32,134 nt of DNA from an uncultured marine group III euryarchaeote (GTDB lineage Archaea > Thermoplasmatota > Poseidoniia > MGIII > CG-Epi1), in assembly GCA_902627615.1 (NCBI GenBank), contig CACOJW010000016.1, positions 1-32,134 of the forward strand. Reading direction: 5' to 3'. Made by a program: the position numbers and the translations under genes. Every line of letters starts with the position of its first letter. Positions within the stretch are counted from its first letter, which is position 1. Below the pieces are notes generated by a model. It was not told the DNA's origin, did no database searches, and was given only the letters and a program-made list of their open reading frames with translations. Shown one piece after another: positions 24,245 through 31,371 of this stretch.

Positions 24245-24784
24245 GTGGACGATTTGGATATTGATGGAAGTTTACCTGGACAAGATTTAGAGGAAGAAGA
24301 AGTTACCGAGGAAATACGAAGAGAAATAGATTCTAACGAGCCCGCAAGCCCCTCTTTTTCATCAGGTTCAAGTAATTGGGATACTAAGGCAGATGAAGAT
24401 TCACAGAGAGGGATGCTGTATCTAATTGCAGGTGCAGGTTACGGTACTCTTGTAGTCTACTTAGTTTTGGTCATCCAGCAAGGAATGAATATACCTCTAT
24501 TGAGCTCAGGTGAAGTATCAGATACATCAGGAGCACTTTCCACTGCAGTATTAATTTCTGCAATGGTTTATGTAACAATATGGTTTTTTATGTCCGGGAA
24601 AAACCATTCATTCTTCACAGAAGATCCTGATAAAGCTAAATTTTATGCAGGAATAATTGGTTTAGCAGCTTTAGTTATTATAGCTATAAGTTGGGAAGAT
24701 CACCAAAGGGAGATGGTAATTTCAGCAATTCTAACAGCCATTTCTACTTGGTCGTACATTAGATCTTCTGAAATGAAAGCTTAA
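24245..24784 (+). CDS. Four-helix membrane protein with acidic N-terminal region
   Basis: The 179-aa product begins with about 55 polar, acidic, probably cytosolic residues (LEEEEVTEEIRREIDSNEP). Four hydrophobic segments follow, roughly MLYLIAGAGYGTLVVYLVLV, STAVLISAMVYVTIWFFMSG, KFYAGIIGLAALVIIAISW and VISAILTAISTWSYIRSS. No catalytic motif or cysteine is visible. The start is GTG with a strong AGGAGG site. It directly follows the winged-helix regulator and is probably co-transcribed with it. The gene on the other strand ends 1 base away. I do not recognise the family. Confidence 0.8.
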   Translation: MDDLDIDGSLPGQDLEEEEVTEEIRREIDSNEPASPSFSSGSSNWDTKADEDSQRGMLYLIAGAGYGTLVVYLVLVIQQGMNIPLLSSGEVSDTSGALSTAVLISAMVYVTIWFFMSGKNHSFFTEDPDKAKFYAGIIGLAALVIIAISWEDHQREMVISAILTAISTWSYIRSSEMKA

Positions 24785-24785
24785 T

Positions 24786-26204
24786 CTAATGTCGCCACAT
24801 TGGAAGAATTGAGTCATAGCCAGCTATTGGTACACCAGTCATAGCTGCAGTGTTCTGATCATTAGTTCTAAGATTATCAGTTCCTAAATTATTTATGTTT
24901 CCAACGCCTAGAGATCCAACAATTTGAGAAAGCTCTGTGCCAAAATCTTTCAGTTTTGAATTAGAACATTCAGTTTCTAAAAACATTCCGGAAGCACCCA
25001 GAGCAAGTAATTTGGCAGCGAATTTACTATCTAATTTTTTACAGGATGCAAGTATTATTAATTGTCCAATATGAGGTCTTGCAGCAGTTATAGAAGCCTC
25101 AATTGGTATCTCATTAGATACTAAGATTACACCCTCAGCTCCGGACTTTGCAATAAGATTTAGATCATTTTCGACGTCACCAGCTTCTAATCTTACCATT
25201 ATTGGAATTCTCTTAGAAGTACTTTGCCTTATTAGCTCAACAATAAATGCCAAATCAGTTGGCCTTTTCATATCTAATCTTCTATTTATTTCGGTAGCTT
25301 CCAAATCAATTATTGCCATGTTAGCAGAATCTAAATTATTAGGAGACTTTCCGTTTATATTCCATGTTGAATATGAGGGGGCATTACTTCCATTCCAGAG
25401 TAATGGAATAGTTAGGCTCAGTGGTTCTTCTTTTCCTTTACCAATTGATAAAGCCATTTCTAGCTTATCAAGATTTAAAGTTCTTGGTCGCCTACTAAGT
25501 TTGGCATTCACCAAAAATAAGGATTCTTCAATAGTAATATCTTTTTTGGATTCATTTTTTAGCTTTGGTAACTTGAAATTTCCGGAAATAGTTTTAAAGT
25601 TTAGACCCTCAGGATTTACACCATAATTTTTCAATGTTTTTTGAACGACTCTTAAGTCGGTTGGTGAAATATTTTTAGCATCAAGATTTTGGTTTTGATC
25701 AAATTCTCCAGCAATAAAAATTTTACCTCCTGACATCATTTTGCCTATATCTCCTAAAACATCTCCACACACTATGATATTTCCTCCGCTCATACAAGTG
25801 GCTAAATCACCTCTAACATTTTCGGAGATTATTAAATCTCCACCTTTCATCGATGGACCAACGTTACCTTCAGATGAGCCTTGTACTACTATGACTCCTC
25901 CAGTTAAGCAATGACCAACACCTTCGTCACAATTTCCATTAATTATAATCTCACCGAGATTCATTCCGTTTCCAGCAAATCTTCCAGCATCTCCATTCAG
26001 TATAATGTTAGTACCGTTATTAATTCCTGCAAAATTATCGCCAGCTTCTCCATCAAAGGTTAAATTTTTTCCAGGAGGCATGTTGACAGCAATACATGGT
26101 TGAGAATTGAGATTCGTTACCTTTGCAGAGTCATGTGTTGCAAGCCTCTTGCGTAATTGTTCGTTTATTACACTAGAACTCCAAGTATTTTCTGAATCAG
26201 CCAT
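24786..26204 (-). CDS. Glutamate-synthase-like GXGXG protein fused to a degenerate FMN-barrel-like domain
   Basis: Residues about 30-200 form the GXGXG beta-helix of the glutamate synthase C-terminus (GltB3 in archaea). Repeated turns include GDAGRFAGNGMNLGEIIING, GGVIVVQGSSEGNVGPSMKG, GGNIIVCGDVLGDIGKMMSG and GGKIFIAGEFD. The remaining 270 residues carry weak echoes of the FMN-binding TIM-barrel synthase domain: RPTDLAFIVELIRQ, IPIMVRLEAGDVENDLNLIA, SGAEGVILVSN and AAKLLALGASGMFLETE. The GEGGxxP, GGTGA and 3Fe-4S cysteine motifs are absent, so glutamate synthase activity is unlikely. It is the last gene after idi and the prenyl synthase on the same strand, with a 4-base gap. It may be a structural or regulatory paralogue. 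The FwdC/formylmethanofuran-type use of the GXGXG fold is an alternative relative. Confidence 0.75.
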   Translation of the reverse strand: MADSENTWSSSVINEQLRKRLATHDSAKVTNLNSQPCIAVNMPPGKNLTFDGEAGDNFAGINNGTNIILNGDAGRFAGNGMNLGEIIINGNCDEGVGHCLTGGVIVVQGSSEGNVGPSMKGGDLIISENVRGDLATCMSGGNIIVCGDVLGDIGKMMSGGKIFIAGEFDQNQNLDAKNISPTDLRVVQKTLKNYGVNPEGLNFKTISGNFKLPKLKNESKKDITIEESLFLVNAKLSRRPRTLNLDKLEMALSIGKGKEEPLSLTIPLLWNGSNAPSYSTWNINGKSPNNLDSANMAIIDLEATEINRRLDMKRPTDLAFIVELIRQSTSKRIPIMVRLEAGDVENDLNLIAKSGAEGVILVSNEIPIEASITAARPHIGQLIILASCKKLDSKFAAKLLALGASGMFLETECSNSKLKDFGTELSQIVGSLGVGNINNLGTDNLRTNDQNTAAMTGVPIAGYDSILPMWRH

Positions 26205-26208
26205 AGTG

Positions 26209-27189
26209 TTAGTGCCCCCTTGTAACCATATATTCTAATAATTCTTCAAATAATTCGCGAGCCTCACCTTCAGGATATTTTGATAGTGTTTTGCGAGCGC
26301 CATCTAAGTATCCATTAGCTTGCCTATGGCATTCTTCCAGGGCTCCACATTCATCTATAATTTTGACAGCTTCTCTTACATCTTCATCAGTATTTTCAGA
26401 ATCTAATATTTGAATTAGTTTTTTTCGTTCTTTATCGTCAGCTTTGTTTAGAGCTTCGATAACCAGTAAAGTTCTTTTTCCTTGTCTAATATCTGAGCCT
26501 GAAGGCTTTCCCAAAATTTCCTCTGAGGCAGTTGCATCTAGGTAATCATCCCATATTTGGAAACCGAGACCAACGTTGGTAGCCATTTGTTCTAGTTCTC
26601 TAGCTTCTTCTTCGGTAGTTCCTCCTATTTTTGCACCACCATAAGCTGCAGCTCCAAACAATATTGAGGTTTTAAGTCGAATCATTTCCAAATATTCTTT
26701 TGTTTCTACAGTCTCCTCTTCTTCAAAATTTATGTCCATCTGCTGCCCCTCAGCAATTTTTCTAACAATATAAGCTACATTTTTTACTAAATCAGCTTTG
26801 ATTGAATCTTCAATATCACTATCTGCTATCATTTCGAAAGCATATGCAAATAGGGTATCTCCAGCTAGTATTGCAGTCGAAAGGCCGTATACAGTATGAC
26901 AGGCATCTACTCCATGTCTTAAATCGTCATCATCCATTACATCATCATGAACGAGTGTAAAGTTGTGTATTGTTTCCAAGGCAGCTGCAAAGGGTATTGC
27001 TTTCTTAGAGTCTCCACCAACCATTTCACAGGTAATTAAAGCCATAACTGGTCTCAATCTTTTACCGCCCGCCAAGGGGATGTGAGCACTTGCCTTGTAC
27101 AATTTTTTAGGCTCTCTTATTTTGAGATATTTTTCGAGGGCATCATTTATTGGCCTGGCTTTTAGAGCTAGTTTTTCCTTTAAACTCAT
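26209..27189 (-). CDS. idsA: Polyprenyl (geranylgeranyl/farnesyl) diphosphate synthase
   Basis: This trans-prenyltransferase condenses isopentenyl diphosphate with allylic diphosphates to make the chains of archaeal lipids. GGKRLRPVMALITCEMVGG is the conserved N-terminal region. The first aspartate-rich motif is LVHDDVMDDDDLRHG and the second is GFQIWDDYLDATASEE, with the substrate-binding KPSGSDIRQGKRTLL between or after them. It is 326 aa when started at the ATG at 27189, which overlaps the idi stop as TAATG and has GGGAG 7 bases upstream. An ATG two codons earlier (27195) is less well placed. Chain length cannot be read with certainty from the sequence alone. It belongs to an idi-prenyl synthase-GXGXG gene string. 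Confidence 0.93.
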   Translation of the reverse strand: MSLKEKLALKARPINDALEKYLKIREPKKLYKASAHIPLAGGKRLRPVMALITCEMVGGDSKKAIPFAAALETIHNFTLVHDDVMDDDDLRHGVDACHTVYGLSTAILAGDTLFAYAFEMIADSDIEDSIKADLVKNVAYIVRKIAEGQQMDINFEEEETVETKEYLEMIRLKTSILFGAAAYGGAKIGGTTEEEARELEQMATNVGLGFQIWDDYLDATASEEILGKPSGSDIRQGKRTLLVIEALNKADDKERKKLIQILDSENTDEDVREAVKIIDECGALEECHRQANGYLDGARKTLSKYPEGEARELFEELLEYMVTRGH

Positions 27190-27857
27190 TAACATTCTCC
27201 CATATGGTGCAGTAAGTCATCTCGGACGAGATTCAGATTATTCAAGGATTTCCATATATCGTCCAAAAAGTTTTCCTTTATTAACCTAAACCAAGGGCCA
27301 ATTTTAGAGTTTTTATCATCAAATATAGCTTCTAATTGCTCCGGATTAACATATTTTGTTTCTTCAATTTCAATTTTATTGGGATTTGTTTCAACATCGC
27401 AGATCATAGCAAAAATGTAATCAATTTCATATTCAACCCATTTCAAATCAGCTCTTGCTTTGTATCTCATTTTGGTAATATATTGTAAATTATCAACGTT
27501 TATATCATTAGGATTGATACCAAGCTCCTGTTCAAGTTTTCTTTTTGCAGCATTTTTAGCGCCTTCAATACCATTTACTTCTGACTCAATGTGTAAGGGA
27601 TGACTGCAACAACTATTAGCCCATATTGAAGGAAAGGTAATTTTCTCTTTGGCTCTTTTCTGGATTAATAATTCTCCAGAAGTATTGAATAAAAGAACGC
27701 TGAATGCTCTGTGCAGTTTGCCTTCATTCAGATGGCAATTAACTTTTGAATCTTTACCTAGGATATTATCATTTTCATCAACAAGAATGCATTCTTCTTG
27801 CATCATTTCAACTTGTTCAGAATCGTAGCCCCCAAGTTCAGAGTTATAATCAGTCAT
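27189..27857 (-). CDS. idi: Isopentenyl-diphosphate delta-isomerase, type I (Nudix)
   Basis: The type I enzyme interconverts isopentenyl and dimethylallyl diphosphate. It has the ILVDENDNILG opening, KLHRAFSVLLFNTSGELLIQ, the catalytic-cysteine motif WANSCCSHPL, a Nudix-like AAKRKLEQELGI helix and the WVEYEIDYIFA segment with the second catalytic Glu region. The 222-aa length is usual for the family. The ATG at 27857 is preferred over an upstream TTG (27872), because a TATA-like TTTTAA at about 27881-27886 sits 26 nt away, making the message leaderless. Many archaea use the unrelated type II FMN enzyme; type I is known from haloarchaea and some others. Its stop overlaps the prenyl synthase start. 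Confidence 0.93.
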   Translation of the reverse strand: MTDYNSELGGYDSEQVEMMQEECILVDENDNILGKDSKVNCHLNEGKLHRAFSVLLFNTSGELLIQKRAKEKITFPSIWANSCCSHPLHIESEVNGIEGAKNAAKRKLEQELGINPNDINVDNLQYITKMRYKARADLKWVEYEIDYIFAMICDVETNPNKIEIEETKYVNPEQLEAIFDDKNSKIGPWFRLIKENFLDDIWKSLNNLNLVRDDLLHHMGEC

Positions 27858-27935
27858 TACTTTGACTATCAAGAGTCAGATTAAAAGTATAATAGTCAAG
27901 CTAAGCTCTTTATTTTGCCTTTGGTTTAGGGAATT
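27858..27935. promoter_or_regulatory. Divergent promoters for idi and the aldehyde dehydrogenase gene
   Basis: The minus-strand TTATACTTTTAA (27881-27892) is placed for a leaderless idi transcript starting at 27857. The plus-strand TTTATTTTG (about 27909-27917) is about 25 nt before the ATG at 27936, predicting a leaderless ALDH transcript. Confidence 0.45.
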
Positions 27936-29447
27936 ATGAGCGACCTTAAATTTCTCAGTGAATTAGGCATTGATGACGTCAATTTAGGCGGTTTTTCTAC
28001 CGAATGGTTTGGTTCGGGAAGTGATTTAGAATCTTTTGCACCAAGTAATGGAAGCAAAATTGCTACTATCAAACAATGCTCTTCAGGAGATTATGAAAAA
28101 ATAATGCAGGACACATCTAATGTTTTTCGAAAGTGGCGCATGGAACCTGCACCAAAGCGTGGAGAAGTTGTTAGGTTATTAGCTAATGAATTTAGAAAGC
28201 ATAAGGTAGCACTTGGTAAATTAATATCTTGGGAAATGGGTAAGATACAAGCTGAGGGTGAAGGAGAAGTTCAGGAGATGATAGACATTGCAGATTATGC
28301 AGTTGGACTTAGCAGGCAATTATATGGTAAGACAATGCATTCAGAACGTCCTAATCATAGAATGTATGAACAGTGGCATCCTCTTGGAACAGTAGGGATA
28401 GTTACGGCTTTTAATTTTCCTGGAGCAGTTTGGGCTTGGAATGCTATGATTGCAGCAGTTTGTGGTGATGTAATGGTTTGGAAGCCATCATCAAAAACAC
28501 CACTTACAGCAATTGCAATTCAAAAAATGGTTAATCGAGTTTTGGATCCTTTAGGATGGAGTGGCGTGATGTCTCTTCTAGTTGGTTCAAGTAGAGATGT
28601 AGGTGAAATGTTAATACACGATAGGCGGGTGCCTCTAGTCTCAGCTACAGGGTCCTGCAATATGGGACGTAAAATAGGTGAGGCTGTTGCTAAGAGATTG
28701 GGTAGGTCTTTGTTGGAATTAGGCGGAAATAATGGAATAATTGTTATGCCTGATGCAGATCCTGAGCTAGTTCTTCGAGCAGTACTATTTGGGGCAGTAG
28801 GTACTACAGGACAAAGATGTACGTCAACAAGACGTTTATTTTTACACAAAGATATTTCTAATGAAATAACTAAACGTTTAGTAACGTCTTATTCCCAAAT
28901 TAGTATTGGTAATCCCTTAGATTCCGATACAGTAATGGGGCCTTTAGTCGACGCGGGTGCAGTACAAGAATTTGAAAATGCTTTAGAGATTATTAAGGAT
29001 CAAGGAGGAGAAATTTTGTATGGAGGTAATAGACTAGACAGTCCCGGATTCTTTGTAGAACCTACTATTGTTAGAGCAACTCTAGAGATGGAAATTACAA
29101 GAGAGGAGACTTTTGCTCCGATATTATATATTTTCGAGTTTGAAACACTAGAAGAAGCTATTTCAGCCCATAATTCAGTAGACCAGGGCTTATCTTCATC
29201 TATATTTACAAAAGATATGCAGTCTGTTGAGAATTTCCTTTCTCATGCAGGAAGCGACTGTGGTATTGCTAATGTTAATATTGGGACTAGTGGCGCCGAA
29301 ATAGGTGGTGCTTTTGGAGGCGAAAAGGATACTGGTGGAGGTCGAGAAGCAGGCTCTGATTCTTGGAAAGCGTACATGAGAAGACAGACCAATACACTTA
29401 ATTGGTCCGACGAGTTACCTTTAGCACAAGGAATAGAATTTGGTTAA
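27936..29447 (+). CDS. Aldehyde dehydrogenase, ALDH7 / aminoadipate-semialdehyde type
   Basis: This NAD(P)-dependent aldehyde dehydrogenase has all the family landmarks. They are TAFNFPGAVWAWNA and VWKPSSKTPLTA for cofactor binding, SATGSCNMGRKIGE for the nucleotide loop, LELGGNNG with the general-base Glu, TTGQRCTSTRR with the catalytic Cys, and REETFAPILYIFEF. The GGNN after ELGG and the closing GTSGAEIGGAFGGEKDTGGG and RRQTNTLNW are characteristic of the ALDH7 (antiquitin, piperideine-6-carboxylate dehydrogenase) group. That group oxidises alpha-aminoadipate semialdehyde in lysine breakdown and also handles betaine or lipid aldehydes. At 503 aa it is full length. No other lysine-catabolic gene is nearby, so the physiological substrate is open. 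A 54-codon gene follows after one base. Confidence 0.93.
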   Translation: MSDLKFLSELGIDDVNLGGFSTEWFGSGSDLESFAPSNGSKIATIKQCSSGDYEKIMQDTSNVFRKWRMEPAPKRGEVVRLLANEFRKHKVALGKLISWEMGKIQAEGEGEVQEMIDIADYAVGLSRQLYGKTMHSERPNHRMYEQWHPLGTVGIVTAFNFPGAVWAWNAMIAAVCGDVMVWKPSSKTPLTAIAIQKMVNRVLDPLGWSGVMSLLVGSSRDVGEMLIHDRRVPLVSATGSCNMGRKIGEAVAKRLGRSLLELGGNNGIIVMPDADPELVLRAVLFGAVGTTGQRCTSTRRLFLHKDISNEITKRLVTSYSQISIGNPLDSDTVMGPLVDAGAVQEFENALEIIKDQGGEILYGGNRLDSPGFFVEPTIVRATLEMEITREETFAPILYIFEFETLEEAISAHNSVDQGLSSSIFTKDMQSVENFLSHAGSDCGIANVNIGTSGAEIGGAFGGEKDTGGGREAGSDSWKAYMRRQTNTLNWSDELPLAQGIEFG

Positions 29448-29448
29448 C

Positions 29449-29613
29449 ATGAGTGAAGACGAAAGACAATACATGAAAGTTCCTAAAGAGCATGCTGAGA
29501 TGATGATGGGGAAATTAGTTGATGCAGGATTAATTGATGAGGATGCAGAAGTTCGCTGGGAAGGTGATTTTGTTTCTTTTCCACTAATTTCAAATTTATC
29601 TGATGAAGATTAA
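29449..29613 (+). CDS. 54-aa orphan resembling the N-terminal D1 domain of Trm5/Taw2
   Basis: A short frame starts one base after the ALDH stop (TAACATG). Its segment MKVPKEHAEMMMGKLVDAG, followed by LIDEDAEVRWEGDFVSFPL, closely follows the N-terminal domain pattern of archaeal Trm5/Taw2: K-V-P-K-x-x-A/G-E-x-x-x-x-x-L-x-x-x-G-L-L-D-x-x, then EGDYxxxPV. In those tRNA-G37 modifying enzymes this domain precedes a much larger methyltransferase part, which is absent here. The frame simply ends in an acidic LSDED tail. It could be a free-standing D1-like protein or the remnant of a decayed gene; the intact frame and coupling to ALDH favour a real small protein. The stop overlaps the convergent gene by 4 bases. 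Confidence 0.6.
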   Translation: MSEDERQYMKVPKEHAEMMMGKLVDAGLIDEDAEVRWEGDFVSFPLISNLSDED

Positions 29614-31283
29614 GTTTGGTAGCATACAGTTTCAGGAATCAGTTCTAATAACTCATTCCAATTTTGTATGTCAGTTGTATCGTTAGGATTATTTGGAATT
29701 AAGTCAATTATATCATCGACAGGACCAACTCCAGTCTGTTCATTAATTTCTTCCTCTGAAATTATAGCAATTCCCATTGCAACTACAATTAAATCATACT
29801 CAGGAGCCTTCCAAACTTCCCCAATATACCTGCTTTCAGATCCTTTTGTCACGCTACGGCTTAATTGTCCGAATCCAAATTCTTCAGTCTTTGCAGTTCC
29901 GTTGTATATTGAGTATTGAGTACTATATCCTTGCTTAGTAAGACGACTACCTTGTTCAATTTGGGAATCTAAATCAATCTCTTGATCTATTGCCATTTCT
30001 CTAAATTGGTCATCCAGTATGCTTAGCATATTTTCTTCCTCTAAATTAAAGGGAATCTTTATGGCGACTACAAAAAGTAAGGCAGGATATCCATCTTGAT
30101 TTTCTTCCTGATCCATTCCATCGTCAGCGTAAAGGACATACGAGCTTGCAGCCAAGCCTAATCCGTATTCATCATACTCGTCCATCATATTTTTCCAACC
30201 ATTTCCAGAATCTCCTTGTATGAATCCCTTGGGAATCATAACCGAAGAGGTTTCATACAGAGGAATAAGTGCTAGACACGGTAAAACAATGGTTATTGCT
30301 ACAACTGCAGCACCAGTGGCTCTCATTCCCATCCTCCAATTATCTCTAGGAATTCCAGCTAATACTCTACCAATAAGATACAAAGTTGTGCCTATTGAAA
30401 TTCCTTGAAGCAAAGGTATCATACTTGACTGTGAGACAGTTAGTATTAGACCGAGAAAAATACAGATACAAAATAAGTGATATCCCAATTGTCGAGCCCC
30501 AAACTTCTTATCAAAAATTTTAAACGACCAATTAGCCTTAATATATTCAATATTCATAAATTCTAAAAGAGCAATCCATGCACTTAATGTCCAACCATGG
30601 CTGGGTTCTACTCCTCTAAATTGATTAGTTTTTCTTTTATCTCTATGTAATATAAAGAAGCCAAATGATGTTGCAGCAAATAGGAAAGTCCAAAAACTCG
30701 TCCCTAATCTAAAAGATCCCATGTAGTATGACAGAAAAGAAAGAGTTGCAAAAATCCAAGCCAATTTAAGAACTCTAGATTCATTTTCACCCACTAGCGT
30801 CAATTCTAGATTTTTTATTTCTCCCCCGTCAATAAGGTCTGCATCCAAGATTTGTTTACCATCTTTCCTTTCAAGCCCCACGATAGAGTTAGATCTTATG
30901 TTTTCAATTAAAAATTGGATTGTTTCTGTATCTTTACTGATTTTCCATTCTTTACCTTGGATACCAACAATTAAAGCTTCAATGCGAACGTATTGCCGAG
31001 CTACAGATAAAAGTAGAAATAAACCAAAAAATATAGGATTAGAGACACTAATCATTGCTAAAGGAATAAAAATTAATTGCCACCACCATGAAAATCTAGG
31101 TATGAATGCTCTTCCAAGATAATCTATTTTATCAGTTTGTAAATCCCATAACTCATTCCTGTTTGCAATAAACATTCGTAAATTTGTCATTACGATTGAG
31201 AATCCACTTCCACGATCCACATAAACTTCATCATATTGTTTGAGAAATTTTTCTCCTGGCAGAAAATTATCTGTGATGTCCAC
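29610..31283 (-). CDS. Multi-pass membrane protein with PH-like N-terminal domain, unknown function
   Basis: The 557-aa protein opens LPGEKFLKQYDEVYVDRGSG and TNLRMFIANRNELWDLQTDK, a pattern like bacterial PH (bPH2) or GRAM-type domains, interrupted by a hydrophobic hairpin (QLIFIPLAMISVSNPIFFGL). About five further membrane segments lie in the middle (LKLAWIFATLSFLSYYMGSF, FWTFLFAATSFGFFIL, LFCICIFLGLILTV, TTLYLIGRVLAG, AAVVAITIVLPCLALIPL). The last ~215 residues are a polar, probably extracellular domain ending in PETVCYQT. The start is a GTG: an in-frame TAA lies just upstream, and a TTATAC box about 25 nt away predicts a leaderless message. No enzyme motif is recognised. Confidence 0.75.
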   Translation of the reverse strand: MDITDNFLPGEKFLKQYDEVYVDRGSGFSIVMTNLRMFIANRNELWDLQTDKIDYLGRAFIPRFSWWWQLIFIPLAMISVSNPIFFGLFLLLSVARQYVRIEALIVGIQGKEWKISKDTETIQFLIENIRSNSIVGLERKDGKQILDADLIDGGEIKNLELTLVGENESRVLKLAWIFATLSFLSYYMGSFRLGTSFWTFLFAATSFGFFILHRDKRKTNQFRGVEPSHGWTLSAWIALLEFMNIEYIKANWSFKIFDKKFGARQLGYHLFCICIFLGLILTVSQSSMIPLLQGISIGTTLYLIGRVLAGIPRDNWRMGMRATGAAVVAITIVLPCLALIPLYETSSVMIPKGFIQGDSGNGWKNMMDEYDEYGLGLAASSYVLYADDGMDQEENQDGYPALLFVVAIKIPFNLEEENMLSILDDQFREMAIDQEIDLDSQIEQGSRLTKQGYSTQYSIYNGTAKTEEFGFGQLSRSVTKGSESRYIGEVWKAPEYDLIVVAMGIAIISEEEINEQTGVGPVDDIIDLIPNNPNDTTDIQNWNELLELIPETVCYQT

Positions 31284-31371
31284 AATTATTGGTTAACATG
31301 CTAGTATAATTAAGTTTTTTTCAATTACACTGCAAGGAGGTAAATTAATAGCCCTTATTATTTAGATATTT
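31284..31371. promoter_or_regulatory. Divergent leaderless promoters for two membrane-protein genes
   Basis: The minus-strand AATTATAC near 31303-31310 is about 25 nt from the GTG at 31283. The plus-strand TAAATTAAT (31341-31349) is about 26 nt from the ATG at 31372. A run of seven T at 31314-31320 sits between the two. Confidence 0.4.
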
